Below are positions 54,757 through 61,716 of a stretch of DNA of 64,000 nucleotides, piece after piece (position 1 is the first letter of the stretch; every line of letters starts with the position of its first letter). This DNA comes from Amphibacillus xylanus NBRC 15112 (GTDB lineage Bacteria > Bacillota > Bacilli > Bacillales > Amphibacillaceae), in NCBI RefSeq assembly GCF_000307165.1, contig NC_018704.1, forward strand, positions 2,294,001-2,358,000, written 5' to 3'. The notes under the pieces are model-generated. The model had not been told where the DNA came from and searched no databases. It was given only the letters and a program-made list of their open reading frames with translations. Both the position numbers and the translations under genes were made by a program.

Positions 54757-55065
54757 ATGCAGACGCTCAAAAGAATTGCTTTAGTATTAGTCATTATCGG
54801 AGCCATCAACTGGGGGTTAATCGGACTGTTTGAATTCGATTTAGTTGCATCATTATTCGGAGGTCAAACATCTGGTTTAGCAAGAATTATTTATACCCTA
54901 GTTGGAATCAGTGGTATCATTTGTTTATCGATATTATTTGATCCACTTGGTGAAGCAGATCATGATCGAACCGTTAATGCAAGACATGTCAATTATGGTG
55001 TTGAGTTTGGTGAAGATTTTGATTATGAACGAGAAAAAACAGATTATGATGAGCGCTTTAGATAA
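54757..55065 (+). CDS. DUF378 membrane protein (YuzA-like)
   Basis: ATG 54757 follows GAGGAGGTGAAG; the frame start at 54745 overlaps the site. The 102-residue protein has the DUF378 core of two membrane helices ('LVIIGAINWGLIGLFEFDLV' and 'ARIIYTLVGISGIICLSILF') and an acidic tail. Function is unknown. It is monocistronic and faces the OYE gene. Confidence 0.85.
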   Translation: MQTLKRIALVLVIIGAINWGLIGLFEFDLVASLFGGQTSGLARIIYTLVGISGIICLSILFDPLGEADHDRTVNARHVNYGVEFGEDFDYEREKTDYDERFR

Positions 55066-55141
55066 TTAATTTTTTACAAATGAGAAAAATAATGCTTTAG
55101 CCAAAATCATGTTATAGTTATTCCTTTGTAAAATAACATGG

Positions 55142-55178
55142 GCCCTCACGCGATAATGTGTTGTGAGGGCTCGATTTT
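55142..55178. terminator. Bidirectional terminator
   Basis: GCCCTCAC (55142-55149) pairs with GTGAGGGC (55163-55170); T-rich tail on the plus strand, A/T-rich on the other. Confidence 0.8.
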
Positions 55179-55182
55179 TATC

Positions 55183-56292
55183 TTATTTTTTTATTAATCG
55201 ATCTGGCATTAAGTTTTTCATAAACGCCCATGTTCCATTTCCAATTAGCAATTCTTCACGATCATATTCAGAAATCTCAGTTCGAATGAGATCATCTCTT
55301 CCATCGAAAACTTTTTGCGTCCAATGCGGATCAATTAAGAGTGCACGACCAAGTGCTACTAAATCAGCAGAATTCAATAATTCTTCTGCTTGTTGTTTCG
55401 TCCGAATATCACCAACACCAATAAAAGGAACCCGCCCTTTTATCTGATCGAAAATATACTGAATAATCGTCTTATCTTGATATTCTGAACTAATTGACAT
55501 GCGCTTATAATCATTAATTGAAATATGCAAATAATCAAGCGGCTTATCTGCTAGTTGATCAATTAAAAATAACGTATCAGCTAACCTTATACCTGGCGTT
55601 TCAAATTCCTCTGGTGAGAACCGATAGCCAATAATAAAATTAGAAACACCTGAATTATCGACTGCTTCTGTTACAGCATCAACTAAATCATTAATAAATT
55701 TAAAGCGTTTTTCCAAGCCACCGCCCCACTCATCGTTGCGTTTATTTGAATGTGGTGAGAAAAACTGTTGAATTATATACGTATTTGCACCATGAATTTC
55801 AACACCATCAAATCCAGCTTTAATCGCACGTAATGCCGCTTGTTTGTAGCTATCAATTAACGTTTTAACTTCTTCAGTTGTTAACGCTCTTGGCGTTTCA
55901 GCGCCAGGTCGTTCAGCTGGGATCGCACTTGCAGATACAGGCTGTTCACCTCGAAGTACACTTGAATTCGTCATTCTTCCTCCATGAAATAGTTGTAAAA
56001 TAGCCTTCGTATCGTTTCTTTTAATGGCCCCGGCTAATTGAGATAAACCTGGGATAAATCGATCATCATACACACCTAGTTGCCCTTCCCACGTCTTCCC
56101 ATTTTCCTGAACGTTGGCTGCAGCTGTAATGACAGCACCTACCTCACCAGATCTTAATGCGTAGTAATCACGTTCATCTTTCGTAACAACACCATCAAAA
56201 AAACTCATACACGTTGTCATCGGCGCCATGACAACTCTATTCTTTATCGTTAACCCTCGTTTAAAAGTGAGTGGTTGACTAAGTTTTGTCAT
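55183..56292 (-). CDS. NADH:flavin oxidoreductase, Old Yellow Enzyme family
   Basis: The 369-residue FMN TIM-barrel enzyme has 'TIKNRVVMAPMTTCMSF' at the start, 'ILQLFHGGRMTN', 'GFDGVEIHGANTYIIQQFFS', and FMN phosphate-binding 'FIGVGDIRTKQQAEELL' and 'LVALGRALLIDP'. It reduces activated alkenes such as enones. The substrate is unknown. Monocistronic. Confidence 0.93.
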   Translation of the reverse strand: MTKLSQPLTFKRGLTIKNRVVMAPMTTCMSFFDGVVTKDERDYYALRSGEVGAVITAAANVQENGKTWEGQLGVYDDRFIPGLSQLAGAIKRNDTKAILQLFHGGRMTNSSVLRGEQPVSASAIPAERPGAETPRALTTEEVKTLIDSYKQAALRAIKAGFDGVEIHGANTYIIQQFFSPHSNKRNDEWGGGLEKRFKFINDLVDAVTEAVDNSGVSNFIIGYRFSPEEFETPGIRLADTLFLIDQLADKPLDYLHISINDYKRMSISSEYQDKTIIQYIFDQIKGRVPFIGVGDIRTKQQAEELLNSADLVALGRALLIDPHWTQKVFDGRDDLIRTEISEYDREELLIGNGTWAFMKNLMPDRLIKK

Positions 56293-56483
56293 TACTAATC
56301 GTCTCCTTTAATAAAATAGTAGGTCAATACTTATTGGTCATATTACATACTTATACGTTTGAATAATAATTATTCTACTAATGAACATCTATTGCTCTAA
56401 ATAATTTCCTCATTCTCATGTCAATTGTATTTAATGTGTAGATCAATTATAATTTTATTAGTAAATAAAAAAGGATGAGACAG

Positions 56484-56705
56484 ATGACATTTGAAGAAAT
56501 TTTACCTAGACTAAAAGCTGGTGAGAAAGTAATTCGCTCAGGATGGCATGGTGCCGAATTATATGTCAAATTAGTAGATCAAACCACTTTTGATGGTGAA
56601 ACTTTAAATCCTTACTTTTTAATTAATGTAAAGGGTGAAGGTTATACTATGTTTACACCAACAGTATGTGACTTGCTCGCTGAGGATTGGGAAATTGTTG
56701 AATAA
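56484..56705 (+). CDS. DUF2829 protein, related to Thoeris anti-defense Tad2
   Basis: ATG 56484 is 8 nt after AAGGA; ATG 56475 is too close. The 73-residue protein starts MTFEEILPRLKAGEKVIRSGW and ends 'LLAEDWEIVE', the DUF2829 pattern. In phages this family includes Tad2, which binds the Thoeris signal molecule and blocks that defence. Here the gene stands alone with its own terminator and no phage genes around, so an anti-defence job is possible but unproven. Confidence 0.85.
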   Translation: MTFEEILPRLKAGEKVIRSGWHGAELYVKLVDQTTFDGETLNPYFLINVKGEGYTMFTPTVCDLLAEDWEIVE

Positions 56706-56714
56706 AACATCATT

Positions 56715-56740
56715 GTCCAGCATAAGTCTGGACTTTTTTT
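56715..56740 (+). terminator. Terminator after the DUF2829 gene
   Basis: GTCCAG (56715-56720) and CTGGAC (56728-56733) around CATAAGT, then T7. Confidence 0.85.
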
Positions 56741-56753
56741 ATGAGGTGATCAT

Positions 56754-57509
56754 TTGTTAACAACTGAATTTAAAGGAAAAACTGTTTTTGTTACCGGGGC
56801 TAACTCGGGAATTGGTTATGCTCAAGCTAAGAGTTTTCTTAAAAAGGGAGCTCATGTCTTTGCAATTGATATTAAAGATGATCAACTTGTCCATTTGAAA
56901 AATAAATACGGGGACTATTTTAGTTATATCGTTGCTGATGTTGCAAATAAGCAAGCTGTTGAAAAAGCGGTAGCTCAGGCGATTATGGCGTATGATAAAA
57001 TTGACATTTTACTCAATACCGCTGGCATCCTTGATGACTATGCAAAAACATTAGAAACCGACGAAGTATTATGGGATTGTATTATTGATACAAACTTAAA
57101 AGGGACATATTTAGTGACTAATGCTGTGTTACCTTATATGTTGCAGCAAAAGAAAGGTTGTATTATAAATATGAGCTCAATTGCTGGTCTTGTTGCTGGT
57201 GGTGGCGGTGCTGCATATACCGCTTCAAAACATGCCATTATTGGATTTACAAAGCAACTAGATTATGACTATATCCGTCAAGGTATTCGGGCAAATGCAA
57301 TCGCACCTGGTGCAATTGAAACACCAATGAACAAGGCTGATTTCGAAGGAGATGGCAAAATCGCCAAATGGGTAGCAGAAGAAACACCTGCTGGTAGATG
57401 GGCTAAACCTGAAGAAGTTGCTGATTTAACTTTATTTATAGCTAGTGATAAAGCAGACTATATTCATGGAGCTGTCATCCCGATTGACGGCGGCTGGATC
57501 ATGAAATAA
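56754..57509 (+). CDS. SDR-family oxidoreductase (FabG-like)
   Basis: The 251-residue enzyme has 'TVFVTGANSGIGYAQA' for NAD(P), 'NTAGILDDY', 'INMSSIAGLVAG' with the catalytic Ser and YTASK with Tyr and Lys. It resembles 3-oxoacyl-ACP reductases but, as a stand-alone gene, may act on another alcohol. The start is TTG 56754 behind GAGGTGAT. It begins 14 bp after the terminator of the DUF2829 gene, so its promoter may lie upstream of that gene. Confidence 0.92.
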   Translation: MLTTEFKGKTVFVTGANSGIGYAQAKSFLKKGAHVFAIDIKDDQLVHLKNKYGDYFSYIVADVANKQAVEKAVAQAIMAYDKIDILLNTAGILDDYAKTLETDEVLWDCIIDTNLKGTYLVTNAVLPYMLQQKKGCIINMSSIAGLVAGGGGAAYTASKHAIIGFTKQLDYDYIRQGIRANAIAPGAIETPMNKADFEGDGKIAKWVAEETPAGRWAKPEEVADLTLFIASDKADYIHGAVIPIDGGWIMK

Positions 57510-57511
57510 TC

Positions 57512-57540
57512 TTGCAGGAACTTCTTGTATTTGCTATACT
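57512..57540 (+). promoter_or_regulatory. queT promoter
   Basis: TTGCAG (57512-57517) and TATACT (57535-57540) at exactly 17 bp. The transcript would start near 57547, with a GCAGG/CTTGC hairpin before the riboswitch. Confidence 0.7.
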
Positions 57541-57563
57541 GGGCAGGCAGGTTTTTTACTTGC

Positions 57564-57655
57564 ACTATGGCACTTCGTTAGAGCAATCAAGCTCTCATCC
57601 TTTGGCCATAGTTATTACTAAAATAGCGATTGCTATTTTACAAAGGAGAAATTAT
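57564..57655 (+). promoter_or_regulatory. preQ1-II-like riboswitch of queT
   Basis: ACTATGGC (57564-57571) pairs with GCCATAGT (57605-57612). The loop contains a small AGAGC/GCTCT hairpin (57580-57595) and then TCCTTTG (57598-57604), which is complementary to CAAAGGA of the ribosome site (57641-57647). Between the two comes TTATTAC and a perfect hairpin AAAATAGC/GCTATTTT (57620-57639). This is the H-type pseudoknot with embedded hairpin of preQ1-II (COG4708) riboswitches, which control exactly this gene family by hiding the ribosome site. No ligand test is possible here. Confidence 0.75.
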
Positions 57656-57657
57656 TA

Positions 57658-58173
57658 ATGAATACAGATCTTAAGCAACAAACCTCACAGACGTCTGTCC
57701 AAGAATTAGCAAAGATGGGCCTAATTGCAGCACTTTATATTGCGGTCACACTCGTAGTCGCTCCAGTTGGATTCGGTCCCATTCAATTCAGATTATCCGA
57801 AATGTTTAACTATCTCGCACTCTTACATAAGCGTTATGTTATTGCTGTAACAGTGGGGGTTATGATTGTAAACTTTTTCTCACCTTTTGGATTAATTGAT
57901 GTTATTGTCGGCGGACTATCTACCTTCCTAGTCTTAATTATTTCAAGAGCAGCAACAAAACACATTAAAAATTTGAAGATGAAAATGGTTGTCATGGCAG
58001 CGATTGTAGTAGTATCGATGTTTACGATTGCCGGGCAAATTTATATTGTCTCTGAACAACCTGAATCCTTTTGGTTTATGTATCTAACGATTGCAGCTGG
58101 AGAACTTGTTTCCATGACAATCGGTGGATTTATCATTTATTTTGTTAATAAGAAATTTGATTTTAGTAAGTAA
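57658..58173 (+). CDS. queT: QueT-family ECF S component for queuosine precursor
   Basis: The 171-residue protein has five or six membrane helices and the QueT (COG4708) core: 'LAKMGLIAALYIAVTLVVA', 'GPIQFRLSEMFNYLALL', 'NFFSPFGLIDVIVGGLST'. It would import preQ1 or preQ0 with the shared ECF module. ATG 57658 follows AAAGGAGAA. Expression is probably switched off by preQ1 through the leader RNA. Terminator follows. Confidence 0.93.
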   Translation: MNTDLKQQTSQTSVQELAKMGLIAALYIAVTLVVAPVGFGPIQFRLSEMFNYLALLHKRYVIAVTVGVMIVNFFSPFGLIDVIVGGLSTFLVLIISRAATKHIKNLKMKMVVMAAIVVVSMFTIAGQIYIVSEQPESFWFMYLTIAAGELVSMTIGGFIIYFVNKKFDFSK

Positions 58174-58196
58174 ATACATTTCAATATCAAATGATA

Positions 58197-58240
58197 TTGA
58201 TCATGCTTTATTATAAGGCATGATCAAGTATATTTTTATT
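58197..58240 (+). terminator. Terminator after queT
   Basis: TTGATCATGC (58197-58206) pairs with GCATGATCAA (58218-58227); T-rich tail. Confidence 0.8.
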
Positions 58241-58249
58241 TAGTATATA

Positions 58250-58286
58250 TTCACCGCAGGTGAAATACACTCGCTTTCTTACGTTT
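58250..58286. repeat. 175-bp repeat, copy 2, left part
   Basis: These 37 bp are identical to 46881-46917 and end at ACGTTT. The remaining 138 bp continue at 59895 after the IS110 insertion. Confidence 0.9.
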
Positions 58287-58308
58287 AGTCAAGTGTTTAA
58301 ATCCCTTT

Positions 58309-58354
58309 TTTTAATTAATTCCCGGAGGGGTACCCCTCCGGGAATTAATTAAAA
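58309..58354. repeat. 46-bp perfect palindrome in the IS110 downstream end
   Basis: Every base pairs with its mirror partner around GG|TACC with no loop; the arms are TTAATTAATTCCCGG-type followed by AGGGGT. It lies 76 bp after the transposase stop and 22 bp from the element end. T runs on its left suit a terminator for the transposase; it could also be a structural signal. Confidence 0.9.
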
Positions 58355-58430
58355 TTTTGCACTTCGAATAGACCTTGTGTTTTTTGTCTTTTTTCAAGGT
58401 CTATTGTGTTATAATTAAATCATAGTATGA

Positions 58431-59651
58431 TTATTGTTGGCTTGAAGCTTTCTCATAATCATACAATAGGTCGTTTTGAATAAGATGAAATGTGACTTTC
58501 AAGAATTTATTCATACAAGCGACTACTGCAACCTTATGATGCTTATTATAGGGTTGTTTTTTTAATTTATAATAATAATCAACTAAATGATTTATTTGTT
58601 TTCCTTTAGCAGAAAGCATTGAGACAATCATAAAATACAAAATACCACGCAGTCTACTATTACCTCGTTTATTTATACGATCTTTATACTCCATATTTCC
58701 AGACTGATATCTTACGATATCTATACCGGCGTATGCATTTAGTTGTTTATTATTTTTAAAACGTGTTAAATCCCCTAGTTCAGCTATGATTCTACAGGCT
58801 AATTTATCTTTTATTCCGGGAAATGACCGAAGGATCCTGTATTCTTTACGGTCTTTTGACATTTCTGTCATTCTTTGAATGATTTCATCTTGCTCTTCCT
58901 CCATCTCTAATATTTTCTTGGCATAATCCCTTACTAACTCACAAGAATAGTCTGTTTCATCAACTGCTGGAAATGAATCCTTTGCGATTTCAATCAATAA
59001 AATTGCTCTTTCCTCTAACTTTTTTAATGAATAGTTTTTCTTAGTGCATTTTTTAATACGATTTTTAATAACTGTTTTAGATCGTTTTAATATCAAGTTT
59101 GGGTGAGGGAATACTTGTACAAGATTATAATAAAGTTTTGATTTGTTAATAAAAGCCGTATCAAAGTCTGGGAAAGATAATTGTAATGATGCATGTAGTC
59201 GATTTTTGTACTGAATCTTCTCTTTCATAATCTCATCATAGCGACGTGACATTGTACGCATCTGTTCGTAATAAGAATCTTCGCGATAAGTTTGGAAATA
59301 ATCGTTTTTAAAATGATTCTTAGCCAGTTGATGCGCATCACTTATATCTGTTTTGTTTCTTCTTAGAGATTGGGTGTTAAGGTGTGCTAATAAAGGATTT
59401 AAAGAATAATAAACGAGATTATTCTCTCGTAAGAATCGTTCTAAAGCAGCCGAATATACTCCAGTCGCTTCAAAAACAAATTCTAAGGTATAATTATTCT
59501 TTTCACTTAGATCTTTAATGATTTTACTTAAATTAGAGAATCCCGTTTTTGAATGAATTAACCTCCCTTCAAATTCACAGTTACCTTGCTCGTTGTAAGC
59601 GGCCATGGTACTACTCTTTCGACTAACGTCGAAAGCAATAACGCATCTCAT
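58431..59651 (-). CDS. IS110-family transposase (DEDD + serine)
   Basis: The 406-residue protein has the N-terminal RuvC-like DEDD domain ('IAFDVSRKSSTMAAYNE', 'FVFEATGVYSAALERFL', 'NKTDISDAHQLAK'), a coiled coil and the C-terminal Tnp_20 domain ('SFPGIKDKLACRIIAELG', 'NAYAGIDIVRYQSGN', 'INKRGNSRLRGILYF') with the catalytic Ser region. Length is normal and the frame intact, so the element may still be active. AAGGAGGAGAAGAAA precedes ATG. Confidence 0.95.
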   Translation of the reverse strand: MRCVIAFDVSRKSSTMAAYNEQGNCEFEGRLIHSKTGFSNLSKIIKDLSEKNNYTLEFVFEATGVYSAALERFLRENNLVYYSLNPLLAHLNTQSLRRNKTDISDAHQLAKNHFKNDYFQTYREDSYYEQMRTMSRRYDEIMKEKIQYKNRLHASLQLSFPDFDTAFINKSKLYYNLVQVFPHPNLILKRSKTVIKNRIKKCTKKNYSLKKLEERAILLIEIAKDSFPAVDETDYSCELVRDYAKKILEMEEEQDEIIQRMTEMSKDRKEYRILRSFPGIKDKLACRIIAELGDLTRFKNNKQLNAYAGIDIVRYQSGNMEYKDRINKRGNSRLRGILYFMIVSMLSAKGKQINHLVDYYYKLKKQPYNKHHKVAVVACMNKFLKVTFHLIQNDLLYDYEKASSQQ

Positions 59652-59659
59652 TTTCTTCT

Positions 59660-59836
59660 CCTCCTTAATATTTTTGTAGAAGTCTCCACTTTACCTTATC
59701 GATTCCACTTTCTTATACACGGTCTCTGGGGACCCAACATACTAAGCTGATTCAAATAAGGGAGTGAAGTTAGCCAGTTTCCGATCGTCGAACTCAAGGT
59801 CCTTAGCGTGATTCGGCTTTACTTCACTTCTACTAT
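59660..59836 (-). ncRNA. Candidate IS110 bridge RNA region
   Basis: The 239 bp upstream of the transposase are non-coding and structured. On the minus strand GAAGTGAAGT pairs with AACTTCACTC (59821-59830 with 59761-59772) to close a loop. This region contains GTTTCCG (59777-59783, plus-strand reading), identical to the target repeat at the insertion point, and AACATACTAAG (59736-59746), the complement of the element end plus flank CTTAGTATGTT (59883-59893). These are what target- and donor-guides should look like. Confidence 0.55.
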
Positions 59837-59880
59837 AAAAAAATAGTAGCACAAAACCTGGCCTAGGTCTTGTACTACTA
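59837..59880 (-). terminator. Inward-reading terminator at the IS110 end
   Basis: Minus-strand TAGTAGTACAAGACC pairs with GGTTTTGTGCTACTA around a 7-nt loop and is followed by T7. It would stop outside transcription before it reaches the transposase. Confidence 0.7.
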
Positions 59881-59890
59881 ATCTTAGTAT

Positions 59891-60032
59891 GTTTCCGCGG
59901 GCACGGCTTTTAGCTAACTAAGGCAAGCAAAGAACGCTTGCCTTAGTGGATCTTCAGCTCGTGCTGGGACTGCGATTACTCGTCCCACCGAAAAGATTTA
60001 TTCCCGCAGGAGTCTCGTGTATTTCACCTGCT
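59891..60032. repeat. 175-bp repeat, copy 2, right part
   Basis: From 59895 this matches 46918-47055 with only about three substitutions and no gaps; 59891-59894 is the second GTTT. It ends GTGTATTTCACCTGCT. The following 60033-60190 shows no gene. Confidence 0.9.
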
Positions 60033-60191
60033 ATTTTTATACTTTTAATGGAATTGGCGATAATCAGTTAGACGTACTAAATATGCTTGATAGTAACTCT
60101 TTTCATCTATTTTGTCAGGTTGTATTAATATATCTTTAAAATAGTAATGTTTTCAGCTTTCTATAATTTATTAGAACCATAATAAACAAGT

Positions 60192-60238
60192 AAATCACGA
60201 TCTAAACATAACTAAGTGGTTACTCTAAATCGTGATTT
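60192..60238 (-). terminator. Hairpin after the HRDC gene
   Basis: AAATCACGAT (60192-60201) and ATCGTGATTT (60229-60238) pair perfectly; the minus-strand tail is only moderately T-rich. Confidence 0.6.
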
Positions 60239-60248
60239 TGATTTATCT

Positions 60249-60695
60249 TTATATTTCTTCCATTTCATTATTGATAATGTTTAGTATATCTAATCCATAA
60301 GTTTCTGCTTTTACGGGACCAATTCCTTCAATTTTAAGTAACTGCTCCATAGTTTTTGGTTGTTCAATAATCAATGCATCTAACGTTCGGTTTGTAAAAA
60401 TATAATATGGCTTAATATTTAATTCCTTAGATTTTTTTAAACGATAGGATGTTAGCTTCTCTCTTAACTCATCAGTAGAAAGAGTTCTTGTTTTTTGCTT
60501 AGGAATATACTCAGCATTATAAAAATACGATTCCAAATTAATTTGTTTGTCTTGGTGTAGGTCCATTAATGAATCTGCAATTTGATACAAAAATCTATCT
60601 AACATATAAACAGGAGATTCATCTTTTAATTTACTTTCAATAAATGATTTAATTTGATCATGCCGAATATTAATTGTTCTTCTTAATAACGACAT
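60249..60695 (-). CDS. Stand-alone HRDC-domain protein
   Basis: The 148-residue protein has an unassigned N-terminal half and a C-terminal HRDC domain (about 75-148) like that of RecQ helicases: 'LREKLTSYRLKKSKELNIKP', 'IFTNRTLDALI', 'TMEQLLKIEGIGPVKAETYG'. HRDC binds single-stranded DNA or protein partners. No helicase domain is present. ATG 60695 is 8 nt after AAGGAG. It could be a fragment-derived or accessory DNA-binding protein. Confidence 0.85.
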   Translation of the reverse strand: MSLLRRTINIRHDQIKSFIESKLKDESPVYMLDRFLYQIADSLMDLHQDKQINLESYFYNAEYIPKQKTRTLSTDELREKLTSYRLKKSKELNIKPYYIFTNRTLDALIIEQPKTMEQLLKIEGIGPVKAETYGLDILNIINNEMEEI

Positions 60696-60733
60696 GATCA
60701 CAGCTCCTTAAAAGAGTTATTTTATTAATATAT

Positions 60734-61528
60734 TTATTTTAACAGTCCTTGAATATAGTGACCGACTGCGTTTTGTTCGTTTGTATATTGAGAGGTGTGG
60801 TCGGCGACTTTTTTTAGTTGGGGTTCGGCGTTGGATACGGCGATGCCTAAGTCAGATGCCGTGAGTAATGGTATGTCATTAAAATTATCACCAAATCCAA
60901 TTGTATAAGCATCTGTTAGCTGACAAAGGTTAATTAATTCTTTTAATGCTTCTCCCTTTGATGTTGCTACGGGTAAAATTTCTAAATATTCCATTTGGGA
61001 AAAGACAAGTGTAAGTGTGTTAAATTTGTCTGTTAAGGTTGTTGCAAATTTCTCTAAGTCTTTTCTTGCTATCGACATGAGCATAATTTTCGTCACTTGT
61101 TTAGGTAGCTCGTTCCAATTAATTTCAATTGTCGTTAAGTTCTCCTTTTGCTCAAAGTCACGACAAACATCACCGCGGTTAATTGCATAAATTTGCTCCT
61201 GCGCAAAGAAAACTACTTCTGAAAATGTAACTGCCGCTTTTAAATATTCACATAATTCCTCTGTTATTGGTAGCGTTCGATGATATAGAACTTGTTTTTT
61301 AACTGGACAATAAATCTGCCCACCGTTGTATGTAATAATCGGCAGTCTTATGTTTAACTTTTTTATGTAAGGTTCTACACTTTTATTCGTTCTACCAGTT
61401 GCAATCGTAAATTGACCATTATATTTTCTAAATTGATTAATCTGTTGAATGTTAAAATCAGAGATGTTGTGTTTTGAGTTTAATAAAGTTCCGTCCAAGT
61501 CCGTTATAATTAAATACTTGTCCATCAT
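60734..61528 (-). CDS. Cof-type HAD-superfamily phosphatase
   Basis: The 264-residue HAD IIB hydrolase has motif I 'IITDLDGTLLNS', motif II Thr in 'FTIATGRTNKSV', motif III Lys in 'ATSKGEALKEL' and motif IV 'GFGDNFNDIPLL'. It probably removes phosphate from sugar phosphates or flavin nucleotides. The start ATG 61528 is 10 nt after AGGGAGG; ATG 61525 is possible. It is followed 33 bp later by the HRDC gene, likely one operon. Confidence 0.93.
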   Translation of the reverse strand: MMDKYLIITDLDGTLLNSKHNISDFNIQQINQFRKYNGQFTIATGRTNKSVEPYIKKLNIRLPIITYNGGQIYCPVKKQVLYHRTLPITEELCEYLKAAVTFSEVVFFAQEQIYAINRGDVCRDFEQKENLTTIEINWNELPKQVTKIMLMSIARKDLEKFATTLTDKFNTLTLVFSQMEYLEILPVATSKGEALKELINLCQLTDAYTIGFGDNFNDIPLLTASDLGIAVSNAEPQLKKVADHTSQYTNEQNAVGHYIQGLLK

Positions 61529-61716
61529 GTTATTGATTCCTCCCTATTTGGAAGAGCGGCTCAAAAGTCAAACCACCTTAATATGCCCATATTATAACAT
61601 AACATCGTAAATTTAACTGAAACTCATATATAAGTAAATAAAAAATTACCGTTGCATAATTATTCACTATAAAGTATAATTATTATAACTTGTAACACGG
61701 ACAGGAGAGAATCCAA

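Larger units (their letters stand above)
58287..59890 (-). mobile_element. IS110-family insertion sequence, about 1.6 kb, inserted in the repeat
   Basis: The boundaries come from comparison with the unbroken repeat copy at 46881-47055: the repeat is cut after GTTT (58283-58286) and resumes with GTTTCCGCGG at 59891. GTTT is thus present on both sides, as a 4-bp duplication or shared core. The element has no terminal inverted repeats, as expected for IS110. It carries one transposase gene on the minus strand, 144 bp after it and 239 bp before it. Confidence 0.9.

Noticed and set aside
58250-60032. A composite transposon or phage island around 58-60 kb
   Set aside because: Only one transposase and one split repeat are present; flanking genes are ordinary and no integrase or phage genes occur.
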